Below, in pieces: positions 30,798 to 37,297 of a stretch of DNA of 37,297 nt. A model generated the notes under the pieces. That model was not told where the DNA came from. It was given only the letters and a program-made list of their open reading frames with translations, and searched no databases. Source of the DNA: Accumulibacter sp036625275 (GTDB lineage: Bacteria; Pseudomonadota; Gammaproteobacteria; Burkholderiales; Rhodocyclaceae). The position numbers were made by a program, and so were the translations under genes. Each line of letters begins with the position of its first letter. Positions within the stretch are counted from its first letter, which is position 1. The stretch covers positions 1 to 37,297 of the forward strand of contig NZ_JAZKUD010000042.1 of the NCBI RefSeq assembly GCF_036625275.1, read 5' to 3'.

Positions 30798-32450
30798 ATG
30801 CTCCGCTTGCTCATGTCTTCCTGCTCGCTGCTGCTCCCCGCAACACCTGCCTGGCGCTGCCGAGGCCGGTATTTTCCGGCCATCTGCCTGACCATCGGTC
30901 TGATGATTGCCAGCCACGGATCTTCCGCGACTGAAGCGCTGTTATGGTTCTCTACAGAACGCCCAACGCTTGCCGCCCAACAGGCCGTTGACCTTCTTGA
31001 CAGCGCCGCGGCGGACGGACTGGATGCGCAGGATTACAACGCCGAGGGGCTGCGGAAGGCTATCGACAATGCCATCAGCGGAATGGCGCTGGCGACAGAC
31101 CAGGTCATCAGGATTGATCTTGCCTTGACTTCGGCAATGCGGCGCTATATCACCGACCTGCACTTCGGGCGCGTTGATCCGCGTCAGCTTGGTGCAAACT
31201 ACCGTCAGGCCACCGGCGCATTCGACGCTGATTTGTTGCTGGCCTCGGCGATCACCGATGACCGCCTTGCCCAAACCGTCCGCAGCGTGGCCCCCGCTCT
31301 GCCACAGTACGGCAGTTTGCAGGAGGCGCTTGCCCACTACCGCGAACTGACTGACCACCCCGCCTGGCAACAGGACCTACCGGCGCTACCCAACGGCCAC
31401 CTGAAACCAGGTGAAAAATATGCGGGCATTGCAGCGCTGTGGCAGCGACTCGAATTGCTCGGCGACCTGCGCACCGATGCTGCACCGCCAGGACGTTACG
31501 AGGGCATTATCGTCGAAGGTGTCCGGATATTTCAGGAGCGGCATGGCATGGTACCCAACGGCGTGCTAGGAAAAGATACCTTCGCATTACTCAATGTGCC
31601 ACCCGCAAGCCGCGCCCGGCAGATCGAACTGGCGCTCGAACGGCTACGCTGGACACCGTTTCTGCCAGCACCGCGCGTGGTCGTGGTCAACGTTCCGGAA
31701 TTCATGCTGCGTGCCTACCAGGTCAGAGACGGCAGAATCGAGATGAAGACGGCGATGAAAGTCATTGTGGGCACGACAGGCAAAACCCCGACACCACTTT
31801 TTGATGCCGACATGCGCTTTATCGAGTTCAGCCCCTACTGGAATGTTCCACCATCGATCGCCAGGAGCGAAACCTTGCCCAGGCTGCGCCGCGACCCCGG
31901 CTATTTCGATCGACAGGGCTTCGAATTCGTCGGTAGCGACGGTCGCGTCATCGTCGGTCTGGACAGCACCAGTCTCGACAGCGCCAGTCTCGATGCAGTG
32001 CAGCGTGGCCAGATGCGCATCCGCCAGAAGCCTGGGGCAGGTAACGCTCTTGGCGACATCAAGTTCGTATTTCCCAACAAGGACAATATTTATCTCCATC
32101 ACACCCCGACACCCCAACTTTTCAAACGCGACCGGCGCGACTTCAGTCACGGCTGCATTCGCGTCGAGGCACCGGTGGAACTGGCGAAATTCGTTCTGGC
32201 CGATGCGCCGGAATGGAGTGAAGCGCGCATCGTGCAAGCGATGCGCAAAGGCAAATCCACAACCCTTCGCTTGCAGGAGGCCTTGCCGGTGGTCATCGCT
32301 TATCACACGGCAGCCGTCCGGGACGGGCGAGTGTATTTTTTCCCCGACATCTACCGGCAAGACCCACTTCTCGACGCTGCCCTGCGTCAGCGATCGCTCG
32401 CCGTACGGTCCTCCCACCCCGCCAACATTCCCGCAGAATCAACTTATTAG
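30798..32450 (+). CDS. L,D-transpeptidase, YcbB/LdtD type
   Basis: A periplasmic enzyme likely forming 3-3 cross-links between DAP residues in peptidoglycan. The 550-residue product begins with a basic stretch and a hydrophobic segment (about 25-40) ending SSATEA, a probable signal peptide. Next comes the YcbB scaffold domain (about 55-215), with YITDLHFGRVDPRQLG. A peptidoglycan-binding segment (about 215-275, VRIFQERHGMVPNGVLGKDT) and the YkuD catalytic domain (about 295-480) follow. The active site is HHTP, then SHGCIRVE with catalytic C453. The start could also be the ATG at 30813; no strong ribosome-binding site helps decide. It is followed after 18 bases by a DUF882 gene, a pairing known from other proteobacteria (ycbB-ycbK). 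Confidence 0.92.
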   Translation: MLRLLMSSCSLLLPATPAWRCRGRYFPAICLTIGLMIASHGSSATEALLWFSTERPTLAAQQAVDLLDSAAADGLDAQDYNAEGLRKAIDNAISGMALATDQVIRIDLALTSAMRRYITDLHFGRVDPRQLGANYRQATGAFDADLLLASAITDDRLAQTVRSVAPALPQYGSLQEALAHYRELTDHPAWQQDLPALPNGHLKPGEKYAGIAALWQRLELLGDLRTDAAPPGRYEGIIVEGVRIFQERHGMVPNGVLGKDTFALLNVPPASRARQIELALERLRWTPFLPAPRVVVVNVPEFMLRAYQVRDGRIEMKTAMKVIVGTTGKTPTPLFDADMRFIEFSPYWNVPPSIARSETLPRLRRDPGYFDRQGFEFVGSDGRVIVGLDSTSLDSASLDAVQRGQMRIRQKPGAGNALGDIKFVFPNKDNIYLHHTPTPQLFKRDRRDFSHGCIRVEAPVELAKFVLADAPEWSEARIVQAMRKGKSTTLRLQEALPVVIAYHTAAVRDGRVYFFPDIYRQDPLLDAALRQRSLAVRSSHPANIPAESTY

Positions 32451-32468
32451 CCTTGCCATGGAGCAGTC

Positions 32469-33020
32469 ATGCTAAAGCCCTATTCACGCCGCCTGTTTCT
32501 CGCTGACGCCGCCCGACTGGTCGTCGTCGGCGCTGCACTGCCACTGGCAAAGCCTGCACTGGCGGCTCTGCCGACTGCGCGCAGCCTCGAACTCGATCAC
32601 ACCCATACCGGCGAACGTCTCTCGGTCGTATTTGCCCTCGGCGACCGCTATCTCCCCGAGGGGCTACAGCGTCTCGACTGGTTTCTGCGTGACCATTACT
32701 CGGGTGAAGTCGGCAGTATCGACCCGCAATTGTTTGACCTGCTTTTCCAGCTTCGGCAGGAACTGGGCTGCGAGCAGCCTTTCCAGATCATTTCCGGCTA
32801 CCGTTGCGCCCAGACCAACGCCAGGTTGCGCCGCACCCGTGGCGGTGGCGTAGCGAAGCAGAGCCTGCACATGCAGGGCAAGGCCATCGATCTGCGCATT
32901 GCCTGCGTGTCCCTGGCCGATCTGCGTGACGCCGCAATGTCCCAGGGTGCCGGTGGAGTTGGCTTCTATCCGGATGACGAGTTTATTCATCTCGACACCG
33001 GCAGGGTACGTTCCTGGTAG
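32469..33020 (+). CDS. DUF882 (YcbK-type) M15-like peptidase, Tat signal
   Basis: The 183-residue product starts with SRRLFLADAARLVVVGAALP, a twin-arginine export signal followed by a hydrophobic stretch and the likely cleavage site ALAALP near residue 35. The mature domain has YLPEGLQRLDWFLRDHYSGE, FQIISGYRCAQTNARLRR, SLHMQGKAIDLRI and FIHLDTGRVRSW. The His and Asp residues of SGYR, H-GKAIDLR and HLD fit the zinc site of M15 (D-Ala-D-Ala carboxypeptidase-like) folds. GGAG lies about 5 bases before the ATG. It follows the L,D-transpeptidase closely, so both probably act together on peptidoglycan in the periplasm. The exact substrate is unknown. Confidence 0.9.
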   Translation: MLKPYSRRLFLADAARLVVVGAALPLAKPALAALPTARSLELDHTHTGERLSVVFALGDRYLPEGLQRLDWFLRDHYSGEVGSIDPQLFDLLFQLRQELGCEQPFQIISGYRCAQTNARLRRTRGGGVAKQSLHMQGKAIDLRIACVSLADLRDAAMSQGAGGVGFYPDDEFIHLDTGRVRSW

Positions 33021-33078
33021 CTGGACAGTCAGTCGCGCGCGGACTCGATACTGGTTGCGAGGGGGCTAGTAATAACCA

Positions 33079-33621
33079 TCAAGGCGTTTTAGGCGAATCG
33101 GCCCGAACCAGTTGAATCACGCCTTCCGCGTAACGGTGCGTGAAAGGCGTACTCGAATCGATCCCTTCCGAGTAGTCGAGGATACGGTATGCGGGAACGC
33201 CTCGTTCGCGCTGTAGCTGCAATGCCCGCCGCTTGAAAATCAATCCGGATTCCCCATCGCCACCGGTGCGAAAGCTCTTGGCGCGCATCGAAAGGCGGTA
33301 GGTATCGGCGTCAAGAATCCTTTCCTCAATCGTCCAGTTGGGCGCCAGAGGATCGTAGATGGCATAGGCCGCAACCGCAGCAGCAACGGCCAGTCCAAAA
33401 TAAGCGGCATTGCCCGCATATTCCTTGACCGAATAAGCCACCGCTCCGGCAATGACGGCAGCCCGAAGTGGCGCCACGCTCGGCATCGGATTCTGCGCCT
33501 CTTTGAAGGAATAGTCGGACAAATGGCTGCTGTCCGGACGGGGTCGCAAGTACCAATCGACGTTTCCACAGCCACTCAGCAGAATGACCAGCAAGAAACC
33601 TGCAGGCGAACGCATGGCCAT
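33079..33621 (-). CDS. Putative lipoprotein, unknown function
   Basis: The 180-residue product has a short lipoprotein signal ending in the lipobox LLSGC (C18 the acylated cysteine). A segment PLRAAVIAGAVAYSVKEYAG and a hydrophobic Ala-rich helix (about 72-88) follow. The soluble C-terminal part has IEERILDADTYRLSMRAKSF and FKRRALQLQRERG, in which an RRALQLQRE helix precedes a strand-rich end. I do not recognise a named family. The gene lies 11 bases after flgL and is probably on the same transcript, although the link to flagella is not shown by sequence. Start may be the first or third codon (both ATG). Confidence 0.75.
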   Translation of the reverse strand: MAMRSPAGFLLVILLSGCGNVDWYLRPRPDSSHLSDYSFKEAQNPMPSVAPLRAAVIAGAVAYSVKEYAGNAAYFGLAVAAAVAAYAIYDPLAPNWTIEERILDADTYRLSMRAKSFRTGGDGESGLIFKRRALQLQRERGVPAYRILDYSEGIDSSTPFTHRYAEGVIQLVRADSPKTP

Positions 33622-33632
33622 GTTCTTGTAGA

Positions 33633-34949
33633 TCAGAGATATTTGAAGAGGTTCAGACCGCTGATCTGTACAAAAGACTTCTGTGCAGCTTCCAGGTTGA
33701 CCTGCTGCATCGTAAAGTCGGTGATCGCCTTCGCATAATCCAGATCCTGAAGATCCGACAGGGTCTGCGCATACTGAATATCCAGCGCTTCGGAGTTGCT
33801 GCTCAGGCCGTCCAGTTCCTGCAGGTACCCTCCCACGGTCGTGTGCACGCGGCTGACATTGACAAGCACCTGATCAAGATTGGTCAGGTGCCCCTGCAAC
33901 TGGCCAGAGAAGTCCGTTCTGGTCGTCGCCGACGCCAGCAGCGGCGAACGCAACAGGCCAATCAGCTCCTGCATGGTCTGAAAAACGCTCTTGTTGGCGC
34001 TCGGCTTGATCGTGAAAGTGTCACCGGCAGCAGGCAACCCATTGATCACCACTTGTGCGCCGAAGTCAACGTCAGGAATGGTGGTGACCAGCGGAATGGC
34101 CTGTCCTGAAACAAAGGGCAGCACCGCGCTGACTGCCTTAGGAGCCAGGGACGTACCTGACGAGTCCGGCGTCGAGGCATCGAACAACTGGTAACTACTG
34201 ACGCCTGCAACCGAGGAAAACTGCACCTGTAGCGAGAAATTTCCCGTCCCTTGCCAGGGGAAACCGGAATTCAAGGCGCTTTGCCATTTCTGGAGATCGA
34301 GCACCGAACCCGGCTCAATAATCCCTGAACCCTGGTTGGGAAAACCGCCGCCGCCAGTGGCTGCCGTCGAAAAGGTGCCATTGCCTTCCCGGATATTCAT
34401 GAACAAATCGCTGCCGGCCACATTGCTTGGCATCTGTTGAGTTGAGGTCACCTGCAGCAAACGCTGGCCATCATCCCCTGCGTAAGTGACCGAGGAGTTT
34501 GCACTGCCGGCAAACGGAATCGTTGCGCCCTGGTAACCTGAAAACAGGTAGTCACCTTCGGCACTCTGACTATTGGCAATCCCAAGCAGGCCGTCAAAGC
34601 TTGCTTCCAGATCAATGGCAATGGCCTGGCGATCGCTGTCCGACAGCACCGTATTGCCCGCCTGAATGACCCGTTCACGAACGCTCTGCAGCAGATTGGT
34701 CAAGGCGGCGAGCTGGCTATCGACCAGGCCAAGCCGCGCGGTCGCGTCGCCCTGATTATGTGCGTATTGGACGCCGATGTCCTTGGACTGCGAAACAGCG
34801 AGCGCTCTGGCAGCGGCGACGGGATCATCCGCCGAAGTCAGCATGCGGCGCCCGCTGGACATTTGATTCTGCAGCTTGAGGAGTTGATTCTGGCTGCGCT
34901 CGATGCCGCGCAAACCAGAAGCGTAGGCTTGACTGGTACTGATACGCAT
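33633..34949 (-). CDS. flgL: Flagellar hook-associated protein FlgL (HAP3)
   Basis: FlgL forms the second junction layer between hook and filament and is exported by the flagellar type III system. The 438-residue product has the flagellin-like N-terminal helix MRISTSQAYASGLRGIERSQ, with NQMSSGRRMLTSADDPVAAARAL, and a matching C-terminal helix ending FTMQQVNLEAAQKSFVQISG. Together these form the coiled-coil core. The middle (about 150-350) is variable and exposed. It is longer than the E. coli protein because of this central domain, as is common in related bacteria. It lies 12 bases after flgK. Confidence 0.95.
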   Translation of the reverse strand: MRISTSQAYASGLRGIERSQNQLLKLQNQMSSGRRMLTSADDPVAAARALAVSQSKDIGVQYAHNQGDATARLGLVDSQLAALTNLLQSVRERVIQAGNTVLSDSDRQAIAIDLEASFDGLLGIANSQSAEGDYLFSGYQGATIPFAGSANSSVTYAGDDGQRLLQVTSTQQMPSNVAGSDLFMNIREGNGTFSTAATGGGGFPNQGSGIIEPGSVLDLQKWQSALNSGFPWQGTGNFSLQVQFSSVAGVSSYQLFDASTPDSSGTSLAPKAVSAVLPFVSGQAIPLVTTIPDVDFGAQVVINGLPAAGDTFTIKPSANKSVFQTMQELIGLLRSPLLASATTRTDFSGQLQGHLTNLDQVLVNVSRVHTTVGGYLQELDGLSSNSEALDIQYAQTLSDLQDLDYAKAITDFTMQQVNLEAAQKSFVQISGLNLFKYL

Positions 34950-34961
34950 AGGATGCTCCCC

Positions 34962-36998
34962 TTAAGCCGACATTTGCAGAATCAAGTCGAACAGATCGGA
35001 ACTGACTTGCAGAGCCTTGGCCGCAGCCTGATAGGCCTGTTGATAAAGAATGAGATTGGCCGCTTCCTCGTCGAGATTGACCCCCGAGAGCGATTCGCGG
35101 TTGTCTTGGGCCTGGATCAGCAGGGCCTGCTGCGCCGCACTGCTGACCTGTATCTGATTGGTCTTGCTACCGGTCTGGCTGACCAATTGCGCATAGGTTT
35201 CCTGGAAGGAAGAGGATTTCCCGGCCATCGTATGCTGCGTCTGGAGCTGCGCGAGAGCCAGCGCGTTACGCCCATCGCTGAGCGCACCGGAATTCCTGGC
35301 AATTGTAAAAGTATCGCCATTATTGGGTACGCCAGTGATGGTAAAACTGAAGCCGGGTGTACTCGTCAGCGGGTCGAGAAGAGCAATCGTCGCCCCGCTC
35401 GTGTAAGGAACGACATCCGTAGTCGCAGCAATCACCACCGGAGCGGCGCCATTGATCGACACCTGTGCACCCACCGGAAAGTTTTGCAGATTGCCACTCT
35501 GGTACTCCAGCGACATCGGAATCCCTGCCACAGCCGCCATATAGCCTGTTCCGACACTGCCCGCCGACACCTTGGCCAATCCGGTATTGGTCGCCCCTGT
35601 CGAAGTGCGGACTGGCCCGGCCGCCGTAATCAGGCTGGCGTCCGCCACAACCGCCGGATTGACCGAGAGTTTACGGGCCGCGTCGCGGGTAGGCTGGATC
35701 AGATAGCTCGACCCTTCCAGCAGGGTCGGAGAAGGATCCAGCGTAAATCCTTGCGGATCGCTTGCCAGATTGGTGTTGAGTTCCCCGAGATCAGCCCCGT
35801 TCCATTGTTTGTTGTCGGAAAGGCGCGTCAGCGTCACACCACTCGCGTCTGCACTCAGCCGGTAATCGCTGCTTCCGAGATCGGTATAGAAGTTTTCGTT
35901 GAACGGGGGAGGGTTGACAAAAGTGGCGCTGACAGTCGGGCTGCCAGTCGGATTGTTGGTGTTTGCGATGACCTTCGGCGACGAAACCAGGAACAGATCC
36001 GGCGTAAAACTGTTGGGCGCAGGAGAGAGCTGCGATTGGCCGAGCAGGTCCTGCCCGAGAGCACTTTGCGCGTTGAAGGTGAGCGCCAACGAGATCGCAT
36101 TGCGGCCCAGTTCATTGCTCGCCTGATCCAGCGATGCGCTTCGGAAAGCCAGCAAACCGCCGAGCGAGCCGCCACTGAGTAGCGATTCCGGGATCTCGTG
36201 GTCACCCGTCACGCTTTCCTGGCCGACCACCCGCCGGGAAGGATCGCTCGGTGATCGCATGGTCGCGAGATCCATCGTGATCGAACCGGCGACCAGTTGC
36301 TGGCCGCTACCGATGAAAACATTGTAACTGCCATCGCTATTGGTCGTGATCTTTGCCTTGATCATCTTGTTCAGATCGAGAACCAGTTGGTCGCGGGTAT
36401 CCAGCAGATCGTTGGCGGGCTGACCGGTAGCGGCCTGGGAAACCGAGATTTGCTGGTTGAGCAGTGCGATCTGTTTGATGTTGGCATTGATGCTGGTGAC
36501 GGTTGCCTCGATCTGGCCATTCACCCCATCGTACATCTGGGCGAGTTGGTCACCCATCGACTGATATCGAGTGCTCAGCGTCTGTGCCGCGGAGACCATT
36601 ATTTGGCGGCTCGCCAACTGGGAAGGATTGGCCGCAACCTCCTGGACACTCGTGAAGAAACCCTGCAACGCTGGCGACAAGCCGGTGCTCGGATCGGCGA
36701 ACAGATTGTTGATCTGGCTGATTTGAGCGGCATAGCTGTCGAGTTGACTCATGCTGCTCTGCGAACGATTGACCTGGTCGGTCAGAAAGCGGCTGTACAT
36801 GCGTTCGACGGTCACCACATGCGTACCCTGCCCGAAAAAGCCGCTCCCTGTCTGCTGCGCAAAATTGCTCGCCTGGATCGTCCGCTGTCGCGAAAAGCCT
36901 GGGGTATTGGCGTTGGCGATATTATGTTCGGTAGTCTGCAGGCCGAACTGAGCGGCCTGCAGACCGCTGAGAGCGGTACCGATGATTCCTGAGCCCAT
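34962..36998 (-). CDS. flgK: Flagellar hook-associated protein FlgK (HAP1)
   Basis: FlgK is the first hook-filament junction protein. The 678-residue product begins with IGTALSGLQAAQFGLQTTEH then NIANANTPGFSRQR, the conserved rod/hook family N-terminus. It has SRFLTDQVNRSQSSMSQLDSYAAQI and a C-terminal helix containing SGVNLDEEAANLILYQQAYQ then AAAKALQVSSDLFDLIL, the standard end. A long central region (about 230-560) is variable. GAGGAAC lies 7-12 bases before the ATG and a sigma-28 promoter candidate lies just upstream. No flgJ is seen in the 300 bases to the window edge. Confidence 0.96.
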   Translation of the reverse strand: MGSGIIGTALSGLQAAQFGLQTTEHNIANANTPGFSRQRTIQASNFAQQTGSGFFGQGTHVVTVERMYSRFLTDQVNRSQSSMSQLDSYAAQISQINNLFADPSTGLSPALQGFFTSVQEVAANPSQLASRQIMVSAAQTLSTRYQSMGDQLAQMYDGVNGQIEATVTSINANIKQIALLNQQISVSQAATGQPANDLLDTRDQLVLDLNKMIKAKITTNSDGSYNVFIGSGQQLVAGSITMDLATMRSPSDPSRRVVGQESVTGDHEIPESLLSGGSLGGLLAFRSASLDQASNELGRNAISLALTFNAQSALGQDLLGQSQLSPAPNSFTPDLFLVSSPKVIANTNNPTGSPTVSATFVNPPPFNENFYTDLGSSDYRLSADASGVTLTRLSDNKQWNGADLGELNTNLASDPQGFTLDPSPTLLEGSSYLIQPTRDAARKLSVNPAVVADASLITAAGPVRTSTGATNTGLAKVSAGSVGTGYMAAVAGIPMSLEYQSGNLQNFPVGAQVSINGAAPVVIAATTDVVPYTSGATIALLDPLTSTPGFSFTITGVPNNGDTFTIARNSGALSDGRNALALAQLQTQHTMAGKSSSFQETYAQLVSQTGSKTNQIQVSSAAQQALLIQAQDNRESLSGVNLDEEAANLILYQQAYQAAAKALQVSSDLFDLILQMSA

Positions 36999-37025
36999 GG
37001 CGTGAGTTCCTCGATGACTATTCTG

Positions 37026-37052
37026 TAGACGGCACCTGCAGCGATAAATTTA
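37026..37052 (-). promoter_or_regulatory. Candidate sigma-28 (FliA) promoter of flgKL
   Basis: On the minus strand the sequence TAAATTTA starts a TAAA-15 bases-GCCGTCTA arrangement. The FliA consensus is TAAAGTTT-11 bases-GCCGATAA, so the -35 TAAA and the GCCG of the -10 are exact and the spacing is right. Transcription would begin near 37018, leaving a leader of about 20 bases that holds the GAGGAAC ribosome-binding site of flgK. Class III (late) flagellar control of flgKL is usual. Confidence 0.7.
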
Positions 37053-37297
37053 GTCCCGGAGCGAAATTGCTCAGGTCATTATTGAGTGTCGATTGTACTT
37101 CACGCGGCACAGTTTTCAGTTCTTGAAGAATGAAGGGGTGCGAACGAAAGTGTTGGGTGGGTACCTGACTCCTTGTATGCTTCGTTTCATGGTTTTTGGT
37201 TCATTTGGGAGAGCCTGGGAAGTGATGGCTGAAAGGGGGTCAAGAGGACCGTGGAATAAATGCGAGAGAGGTATTTTCTCTCGCGTTTATGCCGCGA
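37053..37297. other. Right-edge intergenic region with a strong hairpin
   Basis: No gene is supported here on either strand. At 37256-37290 the arms ATAAATGCGAGAGA and TCTCTCGCGTTTAT pair over 14 positions with a single G-T pair, around the 7-base loop GGTATTT. This could be a terminator for a gene beyond the window or one end of a mobile element. An AAAGTGTTGG stretch (37147-37156) resembles sequences at 8269 and 11,409, both beside repeats. Confidence 0.45.

Noticed and set aside
34758..36182. Long open frame (474 codons) on the plus strand opposite flgL/flgK
   Set aside because: Its product is Arg/His-rich without recognisable domains and lies wholly antisense to clear flagellar genes; typical of GC-rich shadow frames.

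Overview
The window is GC-rich, compactly coded bacterial DNA. Gene content and order point to a betaproteobacterium. The evidence is a complete division and cell-wall (dcw) cluster running mraZ to lpxC with rnpB just upstream, a DAP-type MurE, a DciA-like protein next to lpxC, and flgKL. The style (several transposase remnants, dispersed GC-rich intergenic repeats, a hybrid cbi/cob operon) would fit a Rhodocyclales or Accumulibacter-like genome, but that placement is an inference.

Positions 1-11,700, plus strand: a cobalt-uptake and corrin-ring operon bracketed by transposase remnants (IS110 C-terminus at the left edge, ISAzo13-type C-terminus at 11,406-11,693). A cobalamin riboswitch followed by an intrinsic terminator precedes cbiMNQO, the ECF cobalt importer. 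Next come cobM/cbiF, long-form cbiX with a His-rich tail, cbiC, cbiD, fused cbiET (cobL), cobI/cbiL, a cbiG split into two genes, and cobJ/cbiH. CbiX, CbiD and CbiG mark the anaerobic (cobalt-early) route. No precorrin-6A reductase (cbiJ/cobK) is present here. A GC-rich hairpin repeat interrupts the operon twice, in opposite orientations, before cobM and before cobI.

Positions 11,700-30,640: dciA-like gene (+), then on the minus strand the dcw cluster. In transcription order it is rnpB (separate unit), mraZ-rsmH-ftsL-ftsI-murE-murF-mraY-murD-ftsW-murG-murC-ddl-ftsQ-ftsA-ftsZ-lpxC and a small membrane protein gene. Most genes overlap or nearly touch. A 10-bp periodic MraZ-box array lies upstream of mraZ. 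murB is missing from between murC and ddl.

Positions 30,640-37,297: an L,D-transpeptidase (YcbB type) and a Tat-exported DUF882 peptidase-like protein on the plus strand. They are followed on the minus strand by flgK, flgL and a lipoprotein gene, with a good sigma-28 promoter candidate upstream of flgK. The last 300 bases hold that promoter and a strong hairpin but no gene.

I did not find an obviously new multi-gene system. The most noteworthy points are the split cbiG, the repeat pair inside the cobalamin operon, the unexplained C-terminal extension of CobJ, and the long inverted repeat between ftsZ and lpxC.
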